Notes: a model not told the origin generated them from the sequence alone. DNA of 52,673 nt from Nitrospirota bacterium (GCA_016212095.1 JACRHH010000029.1:1-52673); one strand, 5' to 3'. Shown: positions 17,529-26,553, numbered from the stretch's first letter. Made by a program: numbers and translations.

Positions 17529-18146
17529 TAAGCTGCGGGCATGTATGATGATGAACGGAAAGACAGAATAGGCTTTTTCCACTGACGCAAACCGTGAGAC
17601 CAATGCCCTGAATTCATTCAATCCCCAGTGGTTTATATGCTCCGGATGATTTCCCAGACGAAGGATGTCTCTGCCGCGCAGCAAATTCATGATTCTAAAC
17701 CACGGTTCCAACGGGACGGTAAGAAGTATATCCCTGCCGCAATAGTGCATTAACCTCTCCATAAACACTTCGGGATTATAAAGATGTTCAAGAACTTGCG
17801 AGGCAATGACCAGATCGAAACTTTTTGCCGGATGCTCCCATTGAAGCAGGTCAGCCTTCAGAAACAGATGTTCCGGGTGAAGTGAACGGGCATGTTCCAG
17901 CGCGTCGTCACGAAGATCAATTCCAGTGTAGCTCTGGAACCTGATGCCGCGCTTTTTCAACTGTTCAAGCAGCAATCCTTCCCCGCAACCGAATTCAAGC
18001 ACATTCTCCGGATTCAACAGCCGCATCTCCTCGGCCAGCGCATCGAAAAAGCGGCCAAGTGTGAGACGGTGTACCGGATTCCGGTTCGTGTATTTCCGGA
18101 GATGTCTGGCAGACGTATCGTCCCGGATTGTGGTCTTATGCGGCAT
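17520..18146 (-). CDS. class I SAM-dependent methyltransferase
   Basis: This 208-aa protein has motif I VLEFGCGEGLLLEQL near residue 48, the acidic end of strand two in TGIDLRDDAL, and LVIASQVLEHLYNPE near 110. The short length and lack of other domains fit a small-molecule or glycan methyltransferase. Its start overlaps the end of the ChbG-like gene by 11 bp, so it is the last gene of the minus-strand glycan operon. Confidence 0.82.
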   Translation of the reverse strand: MPHKTTIRDDTSARHLRKYTNRNPVHRLTLGRFFDALAEEMRLLNPENVLEFGCGEGLLLEQLKKRGIRFQSYTGIDLRDDALEHARSLHPEHLFLKADLLQWEHPAKSFDLVIASQVLEHLYNPEVFMERLMHYCGRDILLTVPLEPWFRIMNLLRGRDILRLGNHPEHINHWGLNEFRALVSRFASVEKAYSVFPFIIIHARSLST

Positions 18147-18975
18147 TCTTCATCCTGTCAATATTCATGAAGTTCGTTAATGATATGTTCCGTGCATTTA
18201 CAAACGCTCTCGCGTCCGCAGAACACAGAGCGTTACGTTCGATAGCCCGCTTCTCAGCAAGCCGGTCTTGCGCAGGCATGTTTTCAGGCGAACAATCCGC
18301 AGCCGGGTGACAGACAAGCTCATGGATGCCGGGGCCAAGGGAGCCAATCAGACGTTTCAGACGACCGATATCCATGGCTCCGGCATACGATACGCCTGTC
18401 ACTTTATGCGACTGCCTGCAATCCACCCGACACATTAACGCTGAAACCCAGCAGTTAAACGTCCGCCAGACTGGGCTTGCTCCGGGAAAACGTTCAATAG
18501 GAACGCGCACCCAATGAAATCCAAATCGTGGGGCAAGTTCAGCAATTGCCTGGGCGACTGCTGGAATCATATAAACATGTTGATGTGTATCAACATGTGA
18601 AGACCGGCAGCCGAAATCGCGAAAACGGCTCATCTGCGCCTCGATTTCGCGAAATATCTCCTTGCGGTCAAGGCCGCCTGTTAATGCACGTTTAATAAAC
18701 GGCTTCACGCCGCCACAAAAAACGCCATTAGTCGCAAGCGATGGCACGTCCGCGATGCTTTCACCCCAAGTCAGGTTGAGATGCAATCCTACGTCCAGTT
18801 CCGGATGTTTTTTCATATCTGCAACCGACACAGCCAAACATTCGTAGTTTACAAACAGAGAGGCAGATGTGACTATGCCGTTTTTATGCGCTTCGAATAT
18901 GCCGGCGTCTATATGAGGAGCAATTCCGAGATCGTCGGCGTTTACAACAAGCCGGGTTTCATTGAGTCTGCTCAC
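18136..18975 (-). CDS. ChbG/HpnK (YdjC-like) carbohydrate deacetylase
   Basis: The 279-aa protein carries the YdjC-family metal motifs. LVVNADDLGIAPHID is at the N-terminus, DVGLHLNLTWG near residue 60, and SHVDTHQHVYMIP near 125. Family members remove acetyl groups from chitooligosaccharides or hopanoid-linked sugars. Here a glycan or glycolipid deacetylation is inferred. The start is GTG at 18975, which overlaps the stop of the preceding glycosyltransferase (GTGA), so translation is coupled. Confidence 0.85.
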   Translation of the reverse strand: MSRLNETRLVVNADDLGIAPHIDAGIFEAHKNGIVTSASLFVNYECLAVSVADMKKHPELDVGLHLNLTWGESIADVPSLATNGVFCGGVKPFIKRALTGGLDRKEIFREIEAQMSRFRDFGCRSSHVDTHQHVYMIPAVAQAIAELAPRFGFHWVRVPIERFPGASPVWRTFNCWVSALMCRVDCRQSHKVTGVSYAGAMDIGRLKRLIGSLGPGIHELVCHPAADCSPENMPAQDRLAEKRAIERNALCSADARAFVNARNISLTNFMNIDRMKNAA

Positions 18976-19943
18976 GGTAAACGATCATCAAGGCCAATCG
19001 TGGTTCGGATCGAATGCTCGTGATGCTTCTGCCCAACCCCTAGCTCTCGTGAAATCATCTCCCCGACAAGCCCTGACAGCACTATCTGCACACCAATCAT
19101 GATAAGCGCAAGGCCAAGAAGCAGGCTGGGGATATTGTTTCTCATCTTGTCTATCCCGGCAAGCCCAAGATACGTGTAATAGGCATCTATCCAGACGCCA
19201 AGCAAAAACGATCCCATGCCTATTGGGCCAAGGAAATGAAGCGGGCGCTTTCGATAGGATGTTACAAAAAGCACTGTCATAAGATCGAAAAAAGACTCGA
19301 AATACTTTGAGTAGCTGTAACTTGACGATCCATGAAGCCGTTCACGGTTTGCAACCGGCACTTCGCTCACCCAATACCCCTGACTTGTTGCAAGTATTGG
19401 GATGTATCGATGAAGAGATGCATATATGTATAGACTCTTGGCTACACTATTTGTCATCACCCGAAGCGGACAGTTGAGGTCATGGAGCTTTGATCCTGTC
19501 ATGAAACCTATCATACGGTTGAATAAACGTGACAGGTAGAACTTCGTTGCTGAGCTTTTGCCGGTAGTCTTCCAACCGATAGCCATGTCAACGCCGCTCT
19601 TTACCTCATCAATCAGTTTGAACAAGTCGGACGGATCGTCCTGCATATCGCCGTCCATCGTGGCCACAAGCTCGCCAACCGCAAGACCGAAACCCGCCAT
19701 GTATGCCTCGGATTTCCCGAAATTGCGCTTGAGCCGAATCGCCTTGAAACGCCCGTCCCGCTCATTGACTTTACGTAGCGCGTCGAAGGTGTTGTCGCGG
19801 CTTCCATCATCCACAAACAGAACCTCAAAGATCATGCCGGATGCGTCGAATCGCTCCGTAATTGCGGTCACAAGCGGTTCAATGTTTCCGGATTCGTTGT
19901 AAACCGGGACGACAATCGATATATCTGTATTGGAGTGGGACAT
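18972..19943 (-). CDS. DPM-type glycosyltransferase family 2 with C-terminal membrane anchor
   Basis: The 323-aa enzyme opens with ISIVVPVYNESGNIEPLV, followed by VLFVDDGSRDNTFDAL and ATMDGDMQDDP (DxD). This is the pattern of dolichol/undecaprenyl-phosphate sugar transferases (ArnC, GtrB). Two transmembrane segments near 235-255 and 270-295 flank a short loop. It probably moves a sugar from a nucleotide to undecaprenyl phosphate for use on the periplasmic side. The open frame reaches 19994, but the Met at 19943 directly precedes the conserved strand and is preferred. Confidence 0.85.
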   Translation of the reverse strand: MSHSNTDISIVVPVYNESGNIEPLVTAITERFDASGMIFEVLFVDDGSRDNTFDALRKVNERDGRFKAIRLKRNFGKSEAYMAGFGLAVGELVATMDGDMQDDPSDLFKLIDEVKSGVDMAIGWKTTGKSSATKFYLSRLFNRMIGFMTGSKLHDLNCPLRVMTNSVAKSLYIYASLHRYIPILATSQGYWVSEVPVANRERLHGSSSYSYSKYFESFFDLMTVLFVTSYRKRPLHFLGPIGMGSFLLGVWIDAYYTYLGLAGIDKMRNNIPSLLLGLALIMIGVQIVLSGLVGEMISRELGVGQKHHEHSIRTTIGLDDRLP

Positions 19944-20008
19944 GCTATGTTTTGTTAGAGAGTTAACTTCATAAAGATAACACGAAACAACCACATGTTT
20001 CTTTCAGT

Positions 20009-20926
20009 TTAAATTTCATGCCCATTTTGGGCCGGGCGGTTTTTCCAGTAACCCAACATCATCCAAACCACATACAAAAGCGGCGGCAGAGCCATGTTCA
20101 TCACAAGCTCAATGGCAATGAGCGGCGGTGTTCGCGCAACATCCACGCCCCATATGCCAAGCATCGCAATCAGCGACCCTTCCCTCACGCCAAGCCCGCC
20201 AATGCTCACCGGCAGGCTCGCAAGCAACCCCACGCTCAGGATTATCGCCGTTATGTCGGCAATGGAAAGGTTGATGCCGACAGCGTGAAAAAGAAACACG
20301 TTGCTTGCAACGAACAGGACGAATCCGGCGGCGGTAATTACAGTTCCCTCGGCCAGCGCCCCAAGCCCGATAAAGCGCCCAAACCGCCATAACGCGGCAA
20401 GGCATATCGCAAGCATCACGCCGCCGCCTGTTGCAATCCACGCAGCCGACATCCCGATCTTCTCTCCGGTAACTCCGGCGGTCAGCAATATCCCGACGGG
20501 GATGTAAAGCATATCGGTGAACTTGTCCAATATCGCCACCCGGCTTCTTTGGGAAAGGCTCAGGCCCGTTCTCTCCATCAGAACAATCCTGGAAAGGTCG
20601 CCAACCCGCCCCGGAGTGAACGATCCGAACGCTATGCTTTTCAGATACAACGTTATCCATTCAGTAATCGATACATTGCCGGACGGACTCAGCGCGCCGA
20701 TCCAGTGGCGAAGGCGAAGCATTCTGCTTGCGTATATCAAGATTGAAAGCAGGAAAGACGCGGCAACTCCCCACCACGAAATGTTTTGAAACAAGCCCGC
20801 CTGAGTCCAGTCGATGCCGCGAAGGCTGTGCCAAACCCAGAAAACACCGAAAGCGGATCCCGCAACCCTGAGATAAAATCTGGCGGAGGGGGAAAGCCGC
20901 AATGCTTCATGAACATCACCTGGCAT
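20009..20926 (-). CDS. flippase-like membrane protein (LPG synthase TM / UPF0104 family)
   Basis: The 305-aa protein has about seven or eight transmembrane helices. Family features are FGSFTPGRVGDLSRI near residue 98, in which Pro-Gly-Arg-x-Gly-Asp is conserved, and LPVSIGGLGVREGSL near 243. The family includes the membrane half of MprF and 'lysylphosphatidylglycerol synthase TM' proteins that move lipids or lipid-linked sugars. A partnership with the adjacent DPM-type transferase (66-bp gap) is inferred. Confidence 0.8.
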   Translation of the reverse strand: MPGDVHEALRLSPSARFYLRVAGSAFGVFWVWHSLRGIDWTQAGLFQNISWWGVAASFLLSILIYASRMLRLRHWIGALSPSGNVSITEWITLYLKSIAFGSFTPGRVGDLSRIVLMERTGLSLSQRSRVAILDKFTDMLYIPVGILLTAGVTGEKIGMSAAWIATGGGVMLAICLAALWRFGRFIGLGALAEGTVITAAGFVLFVASNVFLFHAVGINLSIADITAIILSVGLLASLPVSIGGLGVREGSLIAMLGIWGVDVARTPPLIAIELVMNMALPPLLYVVWMMLGYWKNRPAQNGHEI

Positions 20927-21039
20927 AATGCCTGAAAATATGTGCGGAATTGGTCAACAAGAGTACGGAATTATTATTCCGGGCCTGCCGGGATTAAAAT
21001 CTTTAGTATTGCGGGTAACCAAAGATGCATTATGCACCG

Positions 21040-21282
21040 TCACGGCCTGTCTTCCCATTCGGCACGTAAAGCCCGCACATACTCGACCGAATCAATTTCC
21101 CGATCCTTCCACAAACCGAATGCGGGATGTTCGGCAAAGGAAGGCTTACGGCCGTCACTGTTTGCCGGAATAGCTGCAAAAGGCTTCCGGTGTTCGAGAA
21201 ATAATATGAAATCAAGAACTTCCAGTTGCTGATGTTCCGGCAAAGACGGTAAATGAGCGCTAATTTCGTCCGCTATAGCCAT
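21040..21282 (-). CDS. orphan antitoxin-like protein (DUF2281/VapB type)
   Basis: The 80-aa product starts MAIADEISAHLPSLPEHQQL and ends with SVEYVRALRAEWEDRP, a tail often seen in small antitoxins paired with PIN toxins. The central part contains EVLDFILFLEHRK. The open frame reaches 21315, but the ATG at 21282 has GGAG eight bases upstream and begins the conserved region. No PIN-domain gene follows in the 113 bp before 20926, so the partner is missing. The gene interrupts the glycan operon between 20926 and 21359. Confidence 0.6.
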   Translation of the reverse strand: MAIADEISAHLPSLPEHQQLEVLDFILFLEHRKPFAAIPANSDGRKPSFAEHPAFGLWKDREIDSVEYVRALRAEWEDRP

Positions 21283-21358
21283 ATCCCTTGCTCCGTTTGC
21301 ATGATCGAATTGCACTTATTATATCCCTTGCACCACTTCGCGCGCGAAAAAAACCGCT

Positions 21359-22405
21359 TCATGTCGGAATCCGCACCCGAAACCACGGCCCGATAAACCT
21401 CTTCACCGCCATCGGCAGCATCCTCCAGGTCTGAATCGCCGGGCCGAGCTTCGGATTTTCGGGAAGGATGCGCGGCACAGACGCCCCCGGTTTCAGCATA
21501 TATGCGTAGTAAAGCGGCTGTTCAACACCTCCCCATTTCTTTTTGAAGAAATGCTTTTCGCCGACGGCGCGCGTTCGGCCAAAATCGAATTTCCTTATCT
21601 TTCCGCCAGCTTGCAGCCGCTCGAACGAGGCCCATAGCAGCTTGTCGGTTGCCGGAATCTTGCGAAATGCAGAATCGCTAACCGCAGCGTGCAGAATGGT
21701 TGCGCCGCCGTGGTGCAGCATGAAAAGCGCGGCGATGAATCTGCCTTCGTATTCGGCCAATGCGATTTCCGTCTCGTCCCGGAACATGGTCGCAAGTTCC
21801 GGATACCAGCGGGGGTGATGAATCGGAGTGCCGTGACTGGAGGAGTTTCTCTCGTAAATATCCTGAAATACGGCGACAGCATCGGGATGACCGAAAACCG
21901 CCTTGACTTCCGCCTTGTCGGCCTTTCGAACGCAGGTGCGGGCGTTTCCGGTGATGGTCTTGTTCCACAGATCATCCGGATTATCGGGAAATTCAACAAC
22001 GAATCTCTTGAATTCGTCCTCAACCTGAAAACCCGGCGGCGGGGATTCCGTTTCGCGTATTTCGATGGCGAACGCCCGGTTTTGATCGAAAAGATCGGCA
22101 AGCGGTCTGATTTCGTCGTCCGACATCGGAGTCGCTCGGTTTTTTGCAGGCATGAATCCGCCGTAGTTCACAAACGGAAGCGAAATCATCATGGGCAGCC
22201 GCTTCCCAAGCGGAACAATATCCGCCAACGGCAGAAGCCAGAGCAACTGCCCGCCTGAATCGCGGCAGACCAGCCGCCGCACACGAAGCTTGGGGTAGAT
22301 TCCGGTAATCAGTTCAAGCCATCGGGGATCGTGATAGATCGACGACCAAGCGCATAACGAGGCGCATTCACGCCACTCTTCATGCGGCACATCCGATACC
22401 GTCAC
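21359..22405 (-). CDS. FemAB-like acyltransferase (third of three)
   Basis: This 348-aa GNAT-fold protein resembles the FemAB-type proteins found with exosortase/PEP-CTERM systems. It has a hydrophobic strand LLWLLPLADIVPLG near residue 52, a mid-protein NARTCVRKADKAEV and the C-terminal motif FDFGRTRAVGEKHFFKKKWG. FemAB relatives transfer amino acids or acyl groups to cell-wall or surface glycans. Its start overlaps the stop of the upstream gene (22402), so it is coupled to the envelope proteins before it. Confidence 0.8.
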   Translation of the reverse strand: MTVSDVPHEEWRECASLCAWSSIYHDPRWLELITGIYPKLRVRRLVCRDSGGQLLWLLPLADIVPLGKRLPMMISLPFVNYGGFMPAKNRATPMSDDEIRPLADLFDQNRAFAIEIRETESPPPGFQVEDEFKRFVVEFPDNPDDLWNKTITGNARTCVRKADKAEVKAVFGHPDAVAVFQDIYERNSSSHGTPIHHPRWYPELATMFRDETEIALAEYEGRFIAALFMLHHGGATILHAAVSDSAFRKIPATDKLLWASFERLQAGGKIRKFDFGRTRAVGEKHFFKKKWGGVEQPLYYAYMLKPGASVPRILPENPKLGPAIQTWRMLPMAVKRFIGPWFRVRIPT

Positions 22406-23274
22406 GCCTCGTCCCGCTTGAACAGGCCCATTTCGATCCGCAACGTAATCAGCAGCAACACGGCTATCAACGCAATTCCCATTATAAACTGTCGCCGGAA
22501 CACGGTTTCAGAACCCTTGAATTTCATGATATTCACCATGTTGGGAAGCACAATGCCGTAATGCGCGCGGGTTTCGGCATCGTCGTATTCCGCCATGCCG
22601 AATATGCGGTAGCTGCTTCCGGGAAGAGCGCCCTGGTTCCTGACATCGAATACATGCTTCGAGCGTCCGTTTGCCGCGATGCTGAAATCGCCGGTTGCCG
22701 TAGCGCCGGTATTGGCCGTCTCAAGTTCCCTTGGCAGAACAAGCGCGTATCGCCCGGCTATTGCGCGAGGCGACGTGTTTATCAGTGTCAGGACGATCCG
22801 TCCGGTTTCGCGTATTACGGATACGCTCAGCTCCGCTTCCACATGCCTTGTTTTCAACGCTGCGGCATCGATGTCTACAGACACCGGAATCACGGTCGGC
22901 ATCGAGAACGGGTAGAGGTTCGCGTCGTGATATACGGTCAGCACCGAAAGAATGTAGACCCCGCGCGAAACAATGCCCGCATCCGCCCTGCTGATGCCGA
23001 GAGTCCATTTATGCGGCTTGCCGGGTTCCAGCACCGGTATTTTTTCCGAAGACACGGAGGCAGTTCCAAGCGACAACTCGGCGCGAACATCCACCGCCTT
23101 CTCGTTGCCCTTGTTCGTAATGTTTATCACGATTTCGATCTTGTCGGAGGTCACCACCGGCTTGATTTCAGGCTCTATCTGAATGCTGCCGGCATGAAGC
23201 GTTCCGGCTGAAATGGCGTTTAAAGCCAGAACAAAAAGCGCAATAAGTATGCCGCGCATCGTGATGCCGCGCAT
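22402..23274 (-). CDS. exported, C-terminally anchored envelope protein
   Basis: The 290-aa protein has a signal peptide at about 1-28 (hydrophobic core ILIALFVLALNAISAG). Two beta-rich, CARDB/NEW3-like stretches follow, for example IEIVINITNKGNEKAVDV and IVLTLINTSPRAIAG. One C-terminal transmembrane helix and a charged tail (FKRDEA) come last. The open frame reaches 23316, but the ATG at 23274 overlaps the previous stop (TGATG) and begins the signal peptide. The topology suggests a periplasmic or surface domain tethered to the inner membrane. The function is unknown. It is co-transcribed with the YfhO-like protein. Confidence 0.72.
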   Translation of the reverse strand: MRGITMRGILIALFVLALNAISAGTLHAGSIQIEPEIKPVVTSDKIEIVINITNKGNEKAVDVRAELSLGTASVSSEKIPVLEPGKPHKWTLGISRADAGIVSRGVYILSVLTVYHDANLYPFSMPTVIPVSVDIDAAALKTRHVEAELSVSVIRETGRIVLTLINTSPRAIAGRYALVLPRELETANTGATATGDFSIAANGRSKHVFDVRNQGALPGSSYRIFGMAEYDDAETRAHYGIVLPNMVNIMKFKGSETVFRRQFIMGIALIAVLLLITLRIEMGLFKRDEA

Positions 23275-23675
23275 CAGGCGTCGCCCTTCCCGTAAAACAT
23301 GATCTTGCCGCTCCACGGACGCATCTTTCCGTCGTGCTCGAACCTGACTCGATAGTAATACGGGCCTGGTTTCATGAAGTCACGGCCAAATTTGATCTCA
23401 TTTGAACCGGTTGTCACGCTTTTTATGATATTTTTGAAATCCCTGTCCGTTGCTATTTCTATGCGGAAACCCTGTTCCTTCTTCGGAATGCCCACAGTGT
23501 AGTTCCATACGAAATCAGCCGCGCCGGTTTCGAATCTCCAACCGGATGGCGGGTGAATGAGCACCGGAACGCGAAACACCGCCTCCGATATTGCCTTATA
23601 CGCAAGAACAGCGGCAAATATCATCCATATCGCTGTGGGCAGCCACTTCATACTGTTTCGGATTGAAACTGTCAT
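23274..23675 (-). CDS. small membrane-anchored protein with a fibronectin-like domain
   Basis: This 133-aa protein has an N-terminal transmembrane segment at about 10-30 (WLPTAIWMIFAAVLAYKAI). A single beta-sandwich-like domain follows with YYYRVRFEHDGKMRPWSG near the end, which is the pattern of a fibronectin type III-like repeat (YYWRVRA...WS). It overlaps both neighbours (ATG within the previous stop at 23672-23675, and TGATG at 23274), so it is probably made in fixed proportion with them. The role is unknown, possibly glycan or protein contact at the envelope. Confidence 0.68.
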   Translation of the reverse strand: MTVSIRNSMKWLPTAIWMIFAAVLAYKAISEAVFRVPVLIHPPSGWRFETGAADFVWNYTVGIPKKEQGFRIEIATDRDFKNIIKSVTTGSNEIKFGRDFMKPGPYYYRVRFEHDGKMRPWSGKIMFYGKGDA

Positions 23676-26083
23676 GCTGTTTCAACTTTCGCTGCGTCGT
23701 TAGGCGGATGATGCACGGAACGCGCGAATCCTCTCCACGACAACGCGCATGTAAAAAAAATGCCCGCAAAAAAGGCCGCCTTGGCCCACTTCCAGTTGGT
23801 CGGGCCGGTGTAGAACCACTGTGCGATATGATCGCCCTTCGGGACGAGTATCATCTGAAATCCTGGCGACATCCTGTATATTGGAACAGCCTTGCCGTCG
23901 ATAGCGGCATCCCATCCACGGTAAAAAGCCCGCTTGAATATCACAGGCGTAAGTTCGCCCGCGCTTATGCGAAATTCGTCGGCCTTGCGGTCACGCCTCA
24001 CCGATTCAAAAGAAAACGCATCTTCGGCATTGCCCAGCTTTTTCACCGGCTGGAATTTCCCTTCGTTCAGGGCACTGAAACCATCGCCAAGGCTTGACCA
24101 CGGAACAGTAGCAATATCGGCCAGCAAGGCGGGCGGAGCTGCCTTTCTGCCGGTTATCACCACCGAGATGAACGGTTTGACACTGCGGATATCGTCATCG
24201 GAAAGACCGGCGCGGGAGAAGTTCACAATCCATGGCCATGGCGATGATCCCTTGGCATATGCCGAAACCCATGCCTCCATAAGCGCGTCCCACTCGACCT
24301 CGTTCCCAACAAAGCCAAGAAATCCTGGCGGTATCGCTTCGAGATCGCCATAATCACCCTTAACCCGCAGCAATTCCCAGAACTTGTCCTTATATAAAGG
24401 TTCAAGCGTATCCGGCCATTTGGTATCGCCTTGCTTGTGAAATGGGCTATTTATAACGTATCGGACATTGAGGAGCTGCTGAAGCGCGTGGTTTGTCTGA
24501 ATATCGGAGCGGTATTTTCTGACAAGTATGTCGTACACGCCTCCGATGGGATGGAATCCGGACAGAAACATCGGCCTGTTGACCATGTTCGGCAGCTCGT
24601 TATATGTAACGCCATCATCATGTGAATGAGGGAATGCGCTGATATTACCGGATTCAACGGAATCATTCAGGCGGTCAACCACAGCCTTGAAGTCCTGCCA
24701 TGCCTTCATCATGCCGGGACTGGGCACCAACCGTCCGTTCACTGTGTTTATGTTGCGGACATCGGCAAGTTTACCGGCGGCGTACGTCCTCTCGCCGTAG
24801 GAGTTGAACAGGACGGCAGCCAGCGCGATATACGCGGCATACCGGAACTTGCGTCTCTCGATGCTTCGCGCATAAATCACAGTCCTGTGAAGCGCAACAC
24901 CGCCGAGCATGATGGCGGCCCAGTCGAAAATAAACGCGGCGTGTATGTTCTGAAACTCGGTTGAAAAAGGAATAAGGTCAAGGAACGGAAAATCGTCCGG
25001 GCCAAGAAACAGGATCGACGCGATAAGAAAAGCCAGCGCCAGAAAGCCGTGCTGAGCCGATTCACGTTTCCTCAAGGAGAATACCAGCCCACAAGCCGCA
25101 AGCGCGCTAAGAAGCGGAAGACGCACCCATGCGCCGTTTTTCAGCCATCCCCATTCACCTCCGGACGCCCATTCCACCACGCCGAACTGCCCTGCAAACC
25201 GGGTGGTGTCGAGAATGCCGCCAAGGAAGAATTGGCGAAGTGTTTCGGCTGTCGTGCAGACTGTCACATCGAATTCCTTATGGCGGGAGAGAAACGGATC
25301 GATCGCCCGTATCTCGCCGGATGATGCGTATGGGATGAGCCAAAGGCTTGTCATGAGAACCGCCGGCATCAGCCAAAGGGCTGTGCGTGGAATAGTTTTT
25401 TGCCAGAGCCAGTCCTGACCGGACGATGCAAGCGCAACCAGCATGAACGGAACCAGAAAGGCGAAGCTGTATGCGATATACGGGTGAGTCATGAACATCG
25501 CGGCAAACGACACGGCAAACAGCGGGCCATATGAACCATCACGCAATAGTCGCCACATAGAGCCGACTGCAAGCGGGAAAACCAGATTCGCCAGCAACTG
25601 CTTGTGAACGCCAAGAAACTGGTATGCGTCTATTGTATGTCCCCAAAGGCTTATCGGAAGCGGCGAGAGAATGCCTATGCACAAGGCCGTTCCGAAACCA
25701 AGCCCAAGAAGCCTGCCGCCAGCGAACATCGTTAGGGGGTACAGGCAGAATCCGAAAACGACAACGAATTTCAGCGCCTGCTCGATTGTCAAACCGGTGA
25801 GATAGTGAGTAACAACTGTTGCAACGTAAAAACCGGGAGGGCGGATCTGGAAAAGAGGAGCGCCGGATCCATAGAGCCTGTTCCAGCCCAGAAGTCTGCC
25901 CTCGCCCTCCCATGCGCGTTTCAGTTCGTTCGAAAAAGCGACATGCATATGGTCGTCGCCGGCGTTCAGGTAGCCTTCGCGAAGAGTTGGGATGTGGATC
26001 GAAAATGCCCATGCAACTGAAGCAAAGAGCAACAGGACGCCGATGACGCGAGCCGCCTTCTCCGGGATACGCGGAAGCTTCAT
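23672..26083 (-). CDS. large YfhO-like polytopic membrane protein (GT-C type)
   Basis: The 803-aa protein has about eleven or twelve transmembrane helices in its first 430 residues. A long extracytoplasmic C-terminal part and a last helix follow (WAKAAFFAGIFFTCALSW). The segment AFYRGWDAAIDGKAVPIYR near 715 matches the YfhO-family YxGWxAxxDGxxxP motif. The N-terminal NAGDDHMHVAFSNELK has the acidic loop expected of GT-C enzymes. YfhO-type proteins glycosylate lipoteichoic acids, and here transfer of sugars from a polyprenyl carrier to a surface glycan is inferred. It is the first gene of the minus-strand operon. Confidence 0.75.
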   Translation of the reverse strand: MKLPRIPEKAARVIGVLLLFASVAWAFSIHIPTLREGYLNAGDDHMHVAFSNELKRAWEGEGRLLGWNRLYGSGAPLFQIRPPGFYVATVVTHYLTGLTIEQALKFVVVFGFCLYPLTMFAGGRLLGLGFGTALCIGILSPLPISLWGHTIDAYQFLGVHKQLLANLVFPLAVGSMWRLLRDGSYGPLFAVSFAAMFMTHPYIAYSFAFLVPFMLVALASSGQDWLWQKTIPRTALWLMPAVLMTSLWLIPYASSGEIRAIDPFLSRHKEFDVTVCTTAETLRQFFLGGILDTTRFAGQFGVVEWASGGEWGWLKNGAWVRLPLLSALAACGLVFSLRKRESAQHGFLALAFLIASILFLGPDDFPFLDLIPFSTEFQNIHAAFIFDWAAIMLGGVALHRTVIYARSIERRKFRYAAYIALAAVLFNSYGERTYAAGKLADVRNINTVNGRLVPSPGMMKAWQDFKAVVDRLNDSVESGNISAFPHSHDDGVTYNELPNMVNRPMFLSGFHPIGGVYDILVRKYRSDIQTNHALQQLLNVRYVINSPFHKQGDTKWPDTLEPLYKDKFWELLRVKGDYGDLEAIPPGFLGFVGNEVEWDALMEAWVSAYAKGSSPWPWIVNFSRAGLSDDDIRSVKPFISVVITGRKAAPPALLADIATVPWSSLGDGFSALNEGKFQPVKKLGNAEDAFSFESVRRDRKADEFRISAGELTPVIFKRAFYRGWDAAIDGKAVPIYRMSPGFQMILVPKGDHIAQWFYTGPTNWKWAKAAFFAGIFFTCALSWRGFARSVHHPPNDAAKVETA

Positions 26084-26168
26084 CCGCTCACCGGATCATG
26101 GGTTATCGATATTGTGGTCTGAAACCGTGATTGATTGAATAATGCCATGTTCAGGTTTTATGGATTTT

Positions 26169-26198
26169 ATTTTGGTTGAGCCAATGCGGCAATGTCAA
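26169..26198 (-). promoter_or_regulatory. possible promoter of the minus-strand glycan operon
   Basis: Read on the minus strand, TTGACA (26198-26193) is followed after 18 bp by CAAAAT (26174-26169). The expected start of transcription is about 80 bp before the YfhO-like gene. The -35 is perfect and the -10 matches 4 of 6. Confidence 0.35.
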
Positions 26199-26264
26199 TC
26201 TTGCACAGACTTACCGCGCCATGAAATTATTCGGGGCAGATCATCTTGTAATTCTAATTTTACA

Positions 26265-26292
26265 TTGACAAGCCTGGCAACGCTCCTGTAAC
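26265..26292 (+). promoter_or_regulatory. possible promoter of the Thr-rich lipoprotein gene
   Basis: TTGACA at 26265-26270 is followed after 16 bp by TGTAAC at 26287-26292 (4 of 6). If used, the transcript would carry an untranslated leader of about 285 bases before the ATG at 26585. Confidence 0.35.
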
Positions 26293-26333
26293 TTCAATTT
26301 GAAGGAAAGATATTTCGCAACAAATGACAAATT

Positions 26334-26553
26334 CGTTATCTTCTATCCGGCTCCATGCCATTTCATGCAAAGCGAAGATAACGGATACCCTTCTCACCGG
26401 ATACACATCAATGAAATTAGATACGACTTTCCGGCTTCCGGATGTTGTTGCCATATCGATCATCAAATCGAAAAGAAGGGAGGGGATCATTTAATCAAGC
26501 CGGGCAGCAAACCGGCGTGACCGTCAGCTGACGCGTAGACGGTCTGGCTACGC
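26334..26553 (+). promoter_or_regulatory. structured 5' leader candidate
   Basis: Three perfect inverted repeats occur in the leader. CGTTATCTTC (26334-26343) pairs with GAAGATAACG (26374-26383). GCCGG (26499-26503) pairs with CCGGC (26512-26516) around a GCAGCAAA loop. GCGTAG (26533-26538) pairs with CTACGC (26548-26553). ACCGTC (26519-26524) and GACGGT (26538-26543) can pair in competition with the last one. This suggests a regulatory RNA element, but it fits no riboswitch class I can name. Confidence 0.35.

Noticed and set aside
26499-26553. Cyclic-di-GMP (GEMM) riboswitch
   Set aside because: GCAAACC and GACGC are present in order, but the P1b stem, the tetraloop and the rest of the consensus do not fit.
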